NCBI GenBank assembly: GCA_963740945.1 | Contig: CAVUGE010000015.1 | Location: 9,455-73,454, forward strand | Direction: 5' to 3' | Length of the DNA stretch: 64,000 nucleotides | Source of the DNA: CAVQBP01 sp963740945 | GTDB taxonomy: Bacteria; Bacteroidota; Ignavibacteria; Ignavibacteriales; Ignavibacteriaceae | Shown here: positions 52,218 through 62,348 of the stretch, piece by piece | Position numbering within the stretch: position 1 is the stretch's first letter | Layout of the letters: every line of letters begins with the position of its first letter | Program-made: the position numbers and the translations under genes | Notes under the pieces: model-generated | The model's database searches: none | What the model was told of the DNA's origin: nothing | What the model saw: only the letters and a program-made list of their open reading frames with translations

Positions 52218-52640
52218 ATGATAAATAAAAAAGCCAAGTCCGGTACTAAGGAAAATTATATATTTGTACAGGAATCGGATATTCATGGAAACGGACTATT
52301 TACATCAATTGATATTCATGAAGGGGAAACAATAATGGTTATAAAAGGTGAAGTTATTTCAGCTATAGAATGTGTTAGGCGCGAGAATGAAGAAAATAAT
52401 GTTTACATATTCTGGATAAATGACAATTGTTATATAGATACCTCTAAGACAGAGAAAATAAAATATATAAATCATCAATGCAATTTTAACTGTGATGTAA
52501 CGGACAAAGATGAAAGCAGCTTAAACCTAATTGCTTACAGGGATATAAAAAAGGGGGAAGAATTAACAATAGATTACGGTTATGATGAGATTTATGAATA
52601 TTGTAATTGTGATAAGTGTATTTACAGGGAAGCGATTTGA
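52218..52640 (+). CDS. Small SET-domain protein
   Basis: 140 residues. IHGNGLFTSIDIHEGETIMV, YINHQCNFNC (the NHxCxxNC pseudoknot motif), GEELTIDYGYDE and a post-SET CNCDKC are all present, so the lysine-methyltransferase core appears complete. Bacterial SET proteins are less common; the target is unknown. It is monocistronic, followed by an inverted repeat (GTTAATCGTTAAAAGTTAAT, with ATTAACCATTAACAATTAAC) that may terminate transcription. Confidence 0.8.
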   Translation: MINKKAKSGTKENYIFVQESDIHGNGLFTSIDIHEGETIMVIKGEVISAIECVRRENEENNVYIFWINDNCYIDTSKTEKIKYINHQCNFNCDVTDKDESSLNLIAYRDIKKGEELTIDYGYDEIYEYCNCDKCIYREAI

Positions 52641-52745
52641 TTTGTTAATCGTTAAAAGTTAATAGTTAATCGTCAGTTTATTCCGATTAACCATTAACAA
52701 TTAACGTCTAACTTTAATAGTTCTTATTCTATTATGAACCTGAAT

Positions 52746-54212
52746 TTAAGCTGGCTCTGCAATTCGCTTTAAAATTCCTTTTAACAGTTTATAAAATTTT
52801 TCAACGGTTTCGATATTCACTTTTTCATCAGGGGAATGTGCGCCGGTTATAGTAGGCCCGAAAGAAATCATATCAAGACCAGGGTTTTTATCCCCGAGCA
52901 GCCCTGTTTCCAATCCGGCATGTATTGCCTTAATTTCCGGTTCCTTGCCGAATAAATTTTTATAGACTTCTTTTGAAACTTTAAGAATTTTAGAATCCAG
53001 GTTAGGTTTCCAACCCGGGTAACCATCGGAATTTTTAATTTGTGCACCTACTAATTCAAAAACAGCTTTAACATTACCGACTATATAACGTTTTGCACTT
53101 TCAATTGAACTTCGCTGACTTGTATCAATTCTTAAAATGCTGTCATTCATTACAATTGTAGCAAGGTTAGTTGATGTTTCGACTAAACCGGGAATATCCT
53201 GACTCATAGCAATTACACCATGCGGTATTGCCAATAGTGTATTAACTATTTTCTTTTCAAAATATTTAGAAAATACTTCAGCAGGTTTTTCATCCAACTT
53301 CTTAAATACGATATTTAATTCACTATCTGTTTTTCTATACTCATTCAATAATTGAGATTTAATATCTCCAGTAATCTTCCTAACATTGGCTTCATCATCG
53401 GGTTTGATTAAAATTACAGCTTCAGCTTCTCTAGGAATAGCATTTCTTAAACTGCCTCCACTGATTTTTGAAATTTGGAACTCAAATTGCTCAAGTTCTT
53501 TCAATGATCTTGCTAATAATTTTATAGCATTTGCCCGTCCTAGAACTATATCAAGTCCTGAATGCCCGCCCTTTAATCCGGTTATCGTTAACTCATAAGG
53601 AATAAAATTATCCGGAGCATCTTGGTACTCGATTTTAAATTCAGCGACAGTATCCATACCGCCGGAGCACCCCACATAAAAAGTCCCTTCTTCTTCAGAA
53701 TCCATATTAAGGAGAATTTTTCCATTAATAAATCCGGGTTCAATATTACCTGCACCGGTCATACCGGTTTCCTCATCCACAGTTAATAGGATTTCCAGAG
53801 GTCCATGTATAACAGAATTATCTGTAATTACAGCAAGAGCAGCCGAAACACCAATACCGTTATCGCTTCCAAGAGTCGTTCCATCTGCAGTAATCCAGCC
53901 GTCTTCTTTAATTAAATCGATAGGGTCTTTTTCAAAATCATGTTGTTTGCTTTTATTTTTTTCGCATACCATATCTAGATGACCTTGAAGAATTACAGTG
54001 GGTGTATTTTCATATCCTTCAGCTGCAGGTATTTTTGCGACTATATTGCCAATATTATCTTCAGTATATTCAACATGCAGTTTATTTAATAGGTTTTTCA
54101 TATGTTCGACAATTTTACCCTCTTTTTTTGAAGGGCGGGGCACCTGCGAAATCTCGTAAAATCGTTGCCACAGGGTTTTAGGTTCCAGATCTTTTATTAC
54201 ATCAGCAGACAT
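52746..54212 (-). CDS. pepD: Aminoacyl-histidine dipeptidase (PepD)
   Basis: 488 residues. PTVILQGHLDMVCEKNKSKQ, LGSDNGIGVSAALAV, LTVDEETGMTGAGNI and INMDSEEEG-type segments (LLNMDSEEEG) supply the His, Asp and Glu zinc ligands of the M20/M28-like family, and IHAGLETGLLG the final ligand. It cleaves Xaa-His and other dipeptides. It lies 81 bp downstream of typA. Confidence 0.9.
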   Translation of the reverse strand: MSADVIKDLEPKTLWQRFYEISQVPRPSKKEGKIVEHMKNLLNKLHVEYTEDNIGNIVAKIPAAEGYENTPTVILQGHLDMVCEKNKSKQHDFEKDPIDLIKEDGWITADGTTLGSDNGIGVSAALAVITDNSVIHGPLEILLTVDEETGMTGAGNIEPGFINGKILLNMDSEEEGTFYVGCSGGMDTVAEFKIEYQDAPDNFIPYELTITGLKGGHSGLDIVLGRANAIKLLARSLKELEQFEFQISKISGGSLRNAIPREAEAVILIKPDDEANVRKITGDIKSQLLNEYRKTDSELNIVFKKLDEKPAEVFSKYFEKKIVNTLLAIPHGVIAMSQDIPGLVETSTNLATIVMNDSILRIDTSQRSSIESAKRYIVGNVKAVFELVGAQIKNSDGYPGWKPNLDSKILKVSKEVYKNLFGKEPEIKAIHAGLETGLLGDKNPGLDMISFGPTITGAHSPDEKVNIETVEKFYKLLKGILKRIAEPA

Positions 54213-54293
54213 TTTTTCTCCATTATTTTTAGAAACTAAATTAAAGAATTTAGAGAAAAGATTCTATTTATTTGCAGAGAGTTATAGAAAAGG

Positions 54294-56126
54294 TTATGCT
54301 AATGCATCCGCCTTTTGTTTTTCGGCCAGCCTCGCATTTTTTCTATCCTGATCGGTCAAATATTTCTTACGTAAACGGATACTTTCAGGAGTAACTTCAA
54401 CATATTCATCTTCAGTAATCCACTCAATTGCCTGTTCAAGAGTTAAAATTATAGGGGGTTCTAACCGGATAGCTTCATCAGCACCTGAGGCTCTCATATT
54501 AGTAAGCTGTTTTGTTTTTGTAACATTCACATGCATGTCATTGTTTCTTGAATTTTCACCTACTACCATCCCTTCATAGACTTTAACTCCCGGATCAATA
54601 AAAAATATGGACCTTTCCTGCAGCTTGAACATAGCATAAGCAGAAGCAATCCCATTTTCCATTGCAACTATTGCTCCTCTCTGTCTATGAACAATATCAC
54701 CTTTATATGGTTCATACCTTTCAAAATTATGATGTAGAATGCCATTTCCCTTTGTATCAGTCGTAAATTCGGCACGATAGCCAATAAGACCTCTTGACGG
54801 GATAAAAAACTCCAGTCTTGTATTCTCGTTAAAAGTAATCATATTCTTCATCTCGGCTTTTCTTTTACCAAGCTTTTCTATAACCACACCAACGAACTCC
54901 TCAGGGACATCAATTATTAAATGTTCTATAGGTTCCGATGTAACATCATCAATTTTTTTGAAGATTACCTGGGGCTTAGTTAACTGCAGTTCGTAACCTT
55001 CACGTCTCATATTTTCAATTAATATTGCAAGGTGTAATTCTCCTCTCCCGCTAACCTTAAATACATCCGGGGACTCTGTTATTTCAACCCTAAGACTTAC
55101 ATTAGATTTTAATTCTTTAGATAACCTTTCGCTAATATTTCTTGTAGTTACATACTTTCCTTCCAAACCTGCGAAGGGAGAATTATTAATCATGAAATTC
55201 ATAGTAATAGTCGGTTCATCAATCGCTACAAAAGGAAGAGGCTCAGGCTTTTGAGGACTTGCCAAGGTATCTCCAATGTCAACATCTTCAAGTCCTGCTA
55301 TAGCTCCGATATCCCCGGCGGATATTTCTTTAACTTCAATCCTTTTAATATTTTCAAAGGCATATAACTTAGTAATTTTAGAATTTATTTTTTTCCCTTC
55401 TTTAGTAATTAAGACAACATTATCGCCAACTTTCAATGAACCATTCTGAACTCTTCCAATCCCTATTCTGCCGAGATAATCATTATAATCAATAGCAGAG
55501 ATCAGCATCTGGAACGGCAAACTTAGGTCTCCTTTAGGTTCCGGAACATTATTGATAATTATTTCGAATAATGGAGTTAAAGATTTATTTTCATCCTCAA
55601 GATTAAGGTTTGCAATTCCCTGCTTAGCAACAGCATAAACAAAAGGAAAGTCAAGCTGATCTTCATTTGCCCCAAGGGAGACAAAAAGATCAAATACTTC
55701 ATTTAACACCTCATTCGGTCTCGCATCTTTCCTGTCAATTTTATTTATAACAACAATAGGTTTTAATCCAAGGTCAAGGGATTTCTTAAGAACAAATTTC
55801 GTTTGTGGAAGCGGACCTTCAGCAGCATCAACAAGAAGCAGAACCCCTTCAACCATCCTTAAAGTTCTTTCTACTTCACCTCCGAAATCAGCATGGCCAG
55901 GCGTATCGATAATGTTTATTTTAGTACTTTTATAATTTACACTTAAATTTTTAGCAAGAATTGTGATTCCTCTTTCTTTCTCCAGAGCATTGGAATCCAT
56001 AATCCTTTTTTCAACATGCTGGTTATCTCTAAAAGCCCCTGTCTGTTTCAACATATGATCTACCAATGTGGTTTTACCATGATCAACGTGAGCAATAATA
56101 GCAATATTTCTTAGATTACTTTTCAT
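54294..56126 (-). CDS. typA: Translational GTPase TypA/BipA
   Basis: 610 residues. IAHVDHGKTTLVDHML (G1), RGITILAKN (G2), IIDTPGHADFGGEVERTL (G3) and VINKIDRKDARP (G4), followed by EF-G-like domains and the BipA-specific C-terminus with TNMRASGADEAIRL. It binds ribosomes and helps assembly of the large subunit and stress growth. It is 15 bp downstream of a methyltransferase gene. Confidence 0.93.
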   Translation of the reverse strand: MKSNLRNIAIIAHVDHGKTTLVDHMLKQTGAFRDNQHVEKRIMDSNALEKERGITILAKNLSVNYKSTKINIIDTPGHADFGGEVERTLRMVEGVLLLVDAAEGPLPQTKFVLKKSLDLGLKPIVVINKIDRKDARPNEVLNEVFDLFVSLGANEDQLDFPFVYAVAKQGIANLNLEDENKSLTPLFEIIINNVPEPKGDLSLPFQMLISAIDYNDYLGRIGIGRVQNGSLKVGDNVVLITKEGKKINSKITKLYAFENIKRIEVKEISAGDIGAIAGLEDVDIGDTLASPQKPEPLPFVAIDEPTITMNFMINNSPFAGLEGKYVTTRNISERLSKELKSNVSLRVEITESPDVFKVSGRGELHLAILIENMRREGYELQLTKPQVIFKKIDDVTSEPIEHLIIDVPEEFVGVVIEKLGKRKAEMKNMITFNENTRLEFFIPSRGLIGYRAEFTTDTKGNGILHHNFERYEPYKGDIVHRQRGAIVAMENGIASAYAMFKLQERSIFFIDPGVKVYEGMVVGENSRNNDMHVNVTKTKQLTNMRASGADEAIRLEPPIILTLEQAIEWITEDEYVEVTPESIRLRKKYLTDQDRKNARLAEKQKADALA

Positions 56127-56141
56127 ATCTTATCGTCTCTT

Positions 56142-56933
56142 TCAATTTGTACTGATTAAGTAATAACAAGTTGTGGTTACAAAATCTCTTAAGTAAGGAA
56201 TGCGGGAGATAAACTTAAATTGTTCTCTTGGCTTTAATTTGAATTTCATTTCATAGATCGGGTTTATTAAATAAAATTTCACATTATCTATCTTATACCG
56301 GGAATTTTTAATGATTTTTTCAAAATGTTCAATTGACAACCTGGTTTCTTTAATTTCAAAAAGAGCATTTATTAAGTTGTCATTTTCTCCAAAGGTTTTT
56401 AAGATAAACTTATAAAAGGGATTTGGAAGAAGGTGAATAAAAGGCAGCACATTAAAGATTTTATTTCTGCTTATCTGCTGATGCCCCCCAAAAGGCATTT
56501 GCCAGGGAGGAAAACCAAGGAAAATCTTCCCATCCTTATTTAATATAGATTTAAGGAATTTCATTAGTTTTTCCTGATTAAAAATATGTTCAATGGTATC
56601 TTTCAGGATAATCAGATCAAAATTTGCTTTTAATTTATCACCAAGATTGTAAATATCGTCACAAATAAAGTTTGCTTTACCTGATTTTATTTCATCAGCA
56701 AAGAGTTTCTTAGCGATACTCAGCCTAAATTCACTTAAGTCTACGCCAGTAACCCGGCAGCCTTTTTCAAGAAAGCTTTTCAAAACACCCCCTTCGCCAC
56801 AGCCAATTTCAAGGACATTAAATCCGGGAGATATCTTTTTTTTTTCTTCAATAAAAGGGATGACATATTTCGAAGCATTCAAATCCTGGTGTTCGAAATA
56901 TACTTCCCGATCATAATGAAATTCAAAGCCCAT
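56142..56933 (-). CDS. Class I SAM-dependent methyltransferase
   Basis: 263 residues. NVLEIGCGEGGVLKSFLEKG is motif I, VTGVDLSEF the acidic end of strand 2, NFDLIILKDTIEHIFNQEKL motif II and post-motif. The substrate is not evident; the C-terminal ~90 residues are not recognised. It is likely co-transcribed with typA. Confidence 0.75.
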   Translation of the reverse strand: MGFEFHYDREVYFEHQDLNASKYVIPFIEEKKKISPGFNVLEIGCGEGGVLKSFLEKGCRVTGVDLSEFRLSIAKKLFADEIKSGKANFICDDIYNLGDKLKANFDLIILKDTIEHIFNQEKLMKFLKSILNKDGKIFLGFPPWQMPFGGHQQISRNKIFNVLPFIHLLPNPFYKFILKTFGENDNLINALFEIKETRLSIEHFEKIIKNSRYKIDNVKFYLINPIYEMKFKLKPREQFKFISRIPYLRDFVTTTCYYLISTN

Positions 56934-57028
56934 TGATTAAAATCAAAACAATAATAAAAAAAGAACTGCTAATATATGGATATGAGGAGGCATAAACAAT
57001 TGCAATAAGAGACAGAGATTAGGGTTTC

Positions 57029-57319
57029 TTAAGTAATAATCTGGGTATTAAGCTCAATTTCCTCAAGAATAGAAGTAACCTTCAAACAATCATTCAAAGA
57101 ACCTGCAAATACAATGGCTTTCCCTTTAACATGGACCTCAAAAGCATAATTTTTTGCTTCATCAAAGGTGCATCTGACTGCTTTAATAAGCTGGGTGATA
57201 ACTTCATCAAAAGAATGCCAATCATCATTATACAGAACTACTTTACTAGCTAACGCGATAGTAGTATCTTCTTCAGTTACAACATCAATATCCGGGTTTT
57301 GCGTAATTTCTTTTTCCAT
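57029..57319 (-). CDS. clpS: ClpS-like ATP-dependent protease adaptor
   Basis: About 96 residues starting at the ATG at 57319; a longer frame begins at 57352. KVVLYNDDWHSFDEVITQLI and CTFDEAKNYAFEVHVKGKAI match the ClpS core, which delivers N-degron substrates to ClpA or ClpC. Asn-Asp before the first helix fits the N-end-residue pocket. No clp ATPase gene is nearby. Confidence 0.85.
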   Translation of the reverse strand: MEKEITQNPDIDVVTEEDTTIALASKVVLYNDDWHSFDEVITQLIKAVRCTFDEAKNYAFEVHVKGKAIVFAGSLNDCLKVTSILEEIELNTQIIT

Positions 57320-57479
57320 AACAATAAAATTTAAGTAATTTTGAAAAGACAATAAAGAGAAATTTTTATTTCAGTTAATCTACGGATTATATGATATTTA
57401 TTACATGAGATTGGTTTGATTTTATAGCGGTGTATGTTTATATTTTTTATCAGAATAAAAGAATTAAAATGGAGGATTA

Positions 57480-58226
57480 ATGAAAATAGCAGTATGTATA
57501 AATCATGTACCGGACACTGCTACAAGAATCAAAATAGGACAGGATGAAAAATCGATTGATACAAATGGAGTAACCTATGTAATTAATCCATACGATGAAT
57601 TTGCTGTTGAGGAGGCTCTAAAAACAAAAGAAAAATTTGGAGGTGAGATTACTGCGATAAGTCTTGGAAACGAGAGCAACAAAGAAACGATAAGAAAAGC
57701 GCTTGCAATGGGGGTGGATAGAGGAATATTGTTAAAGGAGGATAAACCGGGTGATTCAATCAGCGTTGCCAGGGCATTAGCAGAAGAAATTAAAGCAGAA
57801 GGAAGTGATATTGTATTTTGCGGCAAGCAATCAGTCGATTACGACAATTCGATTGTACCCCAATTAATTGCTTCGATTTTAGAATATAACTGTATAACTG
57901 TTGTAGTAGATCTTAAAATAGAAGATAAAAAAGTGACTGCAGAAAGAGAAATAGAAGGGGGAAAAGAAGTTGTTGAAAGTGAATTACCAATAATAATATC
58001 GGCACAAAAAGGGTTAAATGAACCGAGATATGCTTCATTGAAAGGGATAATGTCGGCAAAGAAAAAGGTAATTGAGGAGAAGCCTGCAAAAAAAACTGAT
58101 AATTATATAGAGGTTCTGCAGCTTCATAAACCATCTGCAAAGCAGCCCGGAAGGATAATAGGTACTGATGTATCTGCAGTACCTGAATTAGTAAGAGTAT
58201 TAAGAGATGAAATTAAAGTAATATAG
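57480..58226 (+). CDS. etfB: Electron transfer flavoprotein beta subunit
   Basis: 248 residues. MKIAVCINHVPDTATRIKIG, INPYDEFAVEEALKTKEKFG and DIVFCGKQSVDYDNSIVPQL follow EtfB. With EtfA it accepts electrons from acyl-CoA dehydrogenases and passes them to the quinone pool. GGAGGA lies before the ATG. The next gene begins 11 bp downstream. Confidence 0.92.
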   Translation: MKIAVCINHVPDTATRIKIGQDEKSIDTNGVTYVINPYDEFAVEEALKTKEKFGGEITAISLGNESNKETIRKALAMGVDRGILLKEDKPGDSISVARALAEEIKAEGSDIVFCGKQSVDYDNSIVPQLIASILEYNCITVVVDLKIEDKKVTAEREIEGGKEVVESELPIIISAQKGLNEPRYASLKGIMSAKKKVIEEKPAKKTDNYIEVLQLHKPSAKQPGRIIGTDVSAVPELVRVLRDEIKVI

Positions 58227-58237
58227 GAAGCTTATTT

Positions 58238-59212
58238 ATGTCAAAAAAATTGCTGGCTTTCTTAGAACAGAGAGAAGGAAAACTTAAAAGAGGAGCTTTT
58301 GAAGTTGTTTCAGTTTCTTACCGGCTTTCGCAAGAATTAAACCTGGAACCGGAAGCCGTGGTGATAGGAAATGATCTTGAGAATTTAAATGATATATCTA
58401 AATATGGAATAAAAAAAGTAATTCAATTTAAAAATGATAATTTAACACAATATTCAACATCAGCATATGCAGATATTATCAGCGATTATGCTAAAAGTAT
58501 TTCTGCCGAATATATGGTATTTTCAAATACGGCATTAGGGAAAGATCTTGCTCCCCATGTTGCAGGCAAGATAGACGCAGGAATACTTATGGATTGTACT
58601 AAATTAGATGTATCTAATGGTGAAATAATAGCTACGCGTCCTATATATGCAGGTAAAGCCCTGCTTGACGTAAAATTGAAAAGCGAAAGGAAAATTTATA
58701 CTATTAGACCGAATGTATTTAAGCCTGTTGAATCAGAGAATAATTCATCCTTTGAGATTGAAGAAAAAGAAGTTAGCCAGATAAATCTTAAAACAAGAGT
58801 TGTAGAAATAAAAAAATCAGAAGGTAAATTGGATGTTGCTGAAGCCGATATAATTGTATCGGGTGGAAGAGGGCTAAAAAGCCCTGAAAACTTCCATTTA
58901 GTTGAAGAGCTTGCGGATTCACTTGGAGCGGCAGTGGGAGCATCCAGAGCAGTAGTTGATGCAGGCTGGAGGCCGCATAGAGAACAGGTAGGACAGACAG
59001 GCAAAACAGTATCCCCTACTTTGTATGTTGCATGCGGTATTTCCGGAGCTATTCAACATCTCGCAGGAATGTCGTCTTCAAAATATATTGTAGCCATAAA
59101 TAAAGATAAGGACGCACCAATTTTTAGTATAGCTGATTTTGGGATAGCTGGAGATGCATTTGAGATATTACCAACTTTAACTAAAGAGATTAAAAAAATT
59201 AAATCACAATGA
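58238..59212 (+). CDS. etfA: Electron transfer flavoprotein alpha subunit
   Basis: 324 residues. The FAD-binding C-terminal half is clear: IVSGGRGLKSPENFHLVEEL, GAAVGASRAVVDAGWRPHRE, QVGQTGKTVSPTLYVACGIS and GAIQHLAGMSSSKYIVAINK. It forms a heterodimer with the upstream subunit. Confidence 0.93.
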   Translation: MSKKLLAFLEQREGKLKRGAFEVVSVSYRLSQELNLEPEAVVIGNDLENLNDISKYGIKKVIQFKNDNLTQYSTSAYADIISDYAKSISAEYMVFSNTALGKDLAPHVAGKIDAGILMDCTKLDVSNGEIIATRPIYAGKALLDVKLKSERKIYTIRPNVFKPVESENNSSFEIEEKEVSQINLKTRVVEIKKSEGKLDVAEADIIVSGGRGLKSPENFHLVEELADSLGAAVGASRAVVDAGWRPHREQVGQTGKTVSPTLYVACGISGAIQHLAGMSSSKYIVAINKDKDAPIFSIADFGIAGDAFEILPTLTKEIKKIKSQ

Positions 59213-59227
59213 TTTAGGAGAGTTTAA

Positions 59228-59821
59228 TTGCAGAAAATTCAATGTGAGATATTAGGTTTATCTTCCAGTCCATCTACGGGTGGTGCTTACGCCATTTTAT
59301 TAAAAGAAATAAATGGTAATAGAAGGCTACCGATTATTATCGGAGCTTTTGAGGCTCAAGCAATAGCACTTGAAATAGAGGGAATTAAACCTCCAAGACC
59401 ATTAACCCATGACCTTCTAAAGCATATGATTGATAATCTTGGTGCTGCGGTAATGGAAGTTGTAATCGACGAACTGAGAGAAAATACATTTTACGCAAAA
59501 ATAATACTTGAGGTGTCAGCATTAACAAATGAAGTTGATGCCAGGCCAAGTGATGCAATTGCACTTGCAGTAAGAACGCAATCACCAATTTTTGTAGCTG
59601 AAAAAGTAATGGAGGCAGCGGCATTTTTACCTTCCGAAGAAGGGGGGAAAGAAGAGAGAATAGAAAGAGAAAGCCTTAGAGAAGAAGAAGAAATTCCGAA
59701 AACTAAAGAGGCTAAAATTGCTTCTTTACAAAACAAATTGAAGGAAGCAATTGCAGCCGAAGAATATGAAAAAGCAGCAAAAATAAGGGATGATATACAG
59801 CGGTTAACAAGTAATAATTAA
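59228..59821 (+). CDS. Bifunctional nuclease family protein with UVR motif
   Basis: 197 residues with a TTG start at 59228; GGAG lies 7 bp upstream and no ATG fits. IIGAFEAQAIALEIEGIKPP, RPLTHDLLKHMIDNLGA and VDARPSDAIALAVRTQSPIF are the bifunctional nuclease (DUF151) signature. The last ~40 residues (LKEAIAAEEYEKAAKIRDDI) are a UvrB/C-interaction (UVR) motif. It is third in the etfBA transcript, 15 bp after etfA. The substrate is uncertain. Confidence 0.85.
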   Translation: MQKIQCEILGLSSSPSTGGAYAILLKEINGNRRLPIIIGAFEAQAIALEIEGIKPPRPLTHDLLKHMIDNLGAAVMEVVIDELRENTFYAKIILEVSALTNEVDARPSDAIALAVRTQSPIFVAEKVMEAAAFLPSEEGGKEERIERESLREEEEIPKTKEAKIASLQNKLKEAIAAEEYEKAAKIRDDIQRLTSNN

Positions 59822-61296
59822 GAAAATATTTTATCTCCAATTTTACAATCCAGGCATTTATTTCTGGAGCAATAACTACGATATAAATCCAAAATTCCCT
59901 GATAAAGTATACTTCTTTTCCAAGCATCATTGATCATTAATGCTGATGAAACTTCTTCAACTAAATGATTTTCACTCACCTGATAATAATTTGAATATAA
60001 TTTGATAATCTTCTGCTTTTGAGTTTCGTTTCCGAAAATTTCGAAATAAACAGCAAGAAACGGAAGCACAATATTAATTATTATTTCATCGGCACGCGAC
60101 AATCCGATAAAGTATTTAATATCTTTTTTTGCCTGCTGCTCAAAAACGAAATGTTTTTTCCAAAATCCCTCACCTTTAACAATAATCAGATTTCTAAAAA
60201 CGGCTACCAATTTTTTATAGTCATACGTTGTTTCAGTCTTTTTAATCAATTTACCAATCATATCCTGATTAAGGATTCTATATAGAATTCTTGATCCGCC
60301 GGCTATTCTTATAGTAGGAAAATTTTGTGGTCTTAATTTAAAGAAATACCATTGTTCTAATTTAAAAGTTCTTCCGTCATATTTAGATTTCAAATCAGTC
60401 CAATATTGAATTAAGTGTTTAGTGTATTCAGCGGTATCTTCATCGGGTAATTTATAAATATCAGGCATTAAACCGGAAATATTAAATAGAGCTGCTTCAA
60501 TTATATTTACCAGATTATCTTTATCTTTCAAAGTTTCAAGGAAATTGATATTAACAGCTTCTGCCAGGCTGCGCATAATATCTTTATTCTTTGAATATCC
60601 TAGAGCTTCAAAAATCGCCTCATGAAAAAGCTGCTGCCATATTGCGATATTTGTAAAATCTTTATTTGTAAATTTTCGACTATAAAAATTATCATCGAGT
60701 TCATACCGAACAATGGGTTCTTTCAGATTTAATTCTTTAAGATATGCCAACTCCTTAAGGCGTGAAATCAGATTCAGACATTTTTTCTTAAATCTATTTA
60801 AACCCAATTCATAAATGAAGTCTAATTTTATTTTTTCATCAATATTGCCGCTCGATTCGGAACAAGGGATAATATAGTTTCGATTTTTTCTTTCGGATAG
60901 AATTGCTTTTTGAAGGGTAGAACTAATGTCTTTATTCAAAAAACTTTCAAGAGAAATAGACTGCACTTTTCTGCCGTCCTGAGTGAAAACAAACTCTCTA
61001 TCTCCATCATTATCAAAAAAGATATGCAGAATAACCTTATTATACTTTTTATTAAAATAATGCCCATGCATTTTCCAATCGGTTTGGAAACTATCAATTT
61101 CGACATCCCCAAGGTATGTAATATTCCCTATTTTAATCCGGGCATTTTTAAAATCAGGCCCGCTAAGCTCTTTATTTTCGGTACCTGTATCAATTACTTC
61201 AATCTGATCTCCACTTTTAGTAATAAGGTTTTTTTTGAAATTACGATTTTTCCATATTTCATACAAAAACCTTTCATGCACTTTTTGTTCAGACAT
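59818..61296 (-). CDS. DUF2851-family protein
   Basis: 492 residues from the ATG at 61296, which has AGGGGAAG upstream; a frame 11 codons longer lacks a ribosome site. EQKVHERFLYEIWKNRNF and GPDFKNARIKIGNITYLGDV are typical of DUF2851, a Bacteroidota-group family with a restriction-endonuclease-like opening. LDCKIGD near the end has two Cys (CSRNKCLDC). Function unknown. Convergent with the nuclease gene, overlapping by 4 bp. Confidence 0.8.
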   Translation of the reverse strand: MSEQKVHERFLYEIWKNRNFKKNLITKSGDQIEVIDTGTENKELSGPDFKNARIKIGNITYLGDVEIDSFQTDWKMHGHYFNKKYNKVILHIFFDNDGDREFVFTQDGRKVQSISLESFLNKDISSTLQKAILSERKNRNYIIPCSESSGNIDEKIKLDFIYELGLNRFKKKCLNLISRLKELAYLKELNLKEPIVRYELDDNFYSRKFTNKDFTNIAIWQQLFHEAIFEALGYSKNKDIMRSLAEAVNINFLETLKDKDNLVNIIEAALFNISGLMPDIYKLPDEDTAEYTKHLIQYWTDLKSKYDGRTFKLEQWYFFKLRPQNFPTIRIAGGSRILYRILNQDMIGKLIKKTETTYDYKKLVAVFRNLIIVKGEGFWKKHFVFEQQAKKDIKYFIGLSRADEIIINIVLPFLAVYFEIFGNETQKQKIIKLYSNYYQVSENHLVEEVSSALMINDAWKRSILYQGILDLYRSYCSRNKCLDCKIGDKIFS

Positions 61297-61479
61297 TGTC
61301 TTCCCCTGACTATTATTTTTAATATTCAAAATTAAAAGTACTATTTATGAATAATTTTCTTAAAGAAAAAAACTTGAATTTATTAGAGAGGATTTTAAAT
61401 TTTTCTTTAAACAATTTACTACGCCCTTTGATTTATAAGAAAAATTATAAATAACTAAAACAATATCCTAAATTTTTTA

Positions 61480-62289
61480 TTAAGTTAAAATAGCTTTAAC
61501 TATATTATTAAGATTAATTATTTCATTTTCTGCAGCATCTGCAAAATTTTTATCAATACTTTTATAAATAATTCCTCTGCTTATATTAACTAGAAACTCA
61601 AACTTATTGTTTTCCTTAAATAGGGTGACAACATCTTTCAGATTACCACCCTGTGCTCCAACACCGGGAAGTAATACAGGCATTTTGTCAAATAATTGTA
61701 TATTCTCTTTCAATTCCTCAATTTTAGTAGCGCCGAAAACAATTCCACAGTTATTATACCTATTCCAGCTTTTTACTTTCTCAATAACTTTTTGAAATAA
61801 TAACTGATTATTCTCTAATTTAAGTTTCTCAAAATCCGCGGCTCCGGGATTCGAGGTTAAAGCTAATATAAAATTCAACTTACTCTCATTTTCAAGAAAT
61901 GGTAGAATAGAATCTTCACCCATATAGGGATTAATTGTGATTGAATCACAATTAAAAAATTCGAATACCGACTCAGCATACATTTTTGAAGTATTACCAA
62001 TATCACCTCTTTTAGCATCACCAATTGTTAAAATATTGTCAGGAATGAATGAGATAGATTGTTTTAATGTTTCGAAACCCTGTGGTCCAAACTTCTCATA
62101 AAAAGCAAAATTAAATTTATATGCCGCTGCATAACTGTATGTTTTATCAATTAAAGCTTTATTGAATTCCAGAACAGGATTCTTTGAAGTCTTGAGATGG
62201 GAAGGGATTTTATTTATATCGGTATCTAAGCCAACGCAAATAAATTTCAATTCATTATTTTTTTTTCTTAATTTTTCTGAAGCAATCAT
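61480..62289 (-). CDS. pyrF: Orotidine-5'-phosphate decarboxylase
   Basis: 269 residues. FICVGLDTDINKIPSHLK, AYKFNFAFYEKFGPQG and ILTIGDAKRGDIGNTSKMYA (catalytic Asp-x-Lys-x3-Asp) match the type 2 family of OMP decarboxylases. It makes UMP in the last step of pyrimidine synthesis. AGGAAT precedes the ATG. Confidence 0.92.
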   Translation of the reverse strand: MIASEKLRKKNNELKFICVGLDTDINKIPSHLKTSKNPVLEFNKALIDKTYSYAAAYKFNFAFYEKFGPQGFETLKQSISFIPDNILTIGDAKRGDIGNTSKMYAESVFEFFNCDSITINPYMGEDSILPFLENESKLNFILALTSNPGAADFEKLKLENNQLLFQKVIEKVKSWNRYNNCGIVFGATKIEELKENIQLFDKMPVLLPGVGAQGGNLKDVVTLFKENNKFEFLVNISRGIIYKSIDKNFADAAENEIINLNNIVKAILT

Positions 62290-62348
62290 AGTTATTCCTT
62301 CCGGTAATAATTAGGATTAAGAATATTTCAATTAAACTTTAGAAATGT

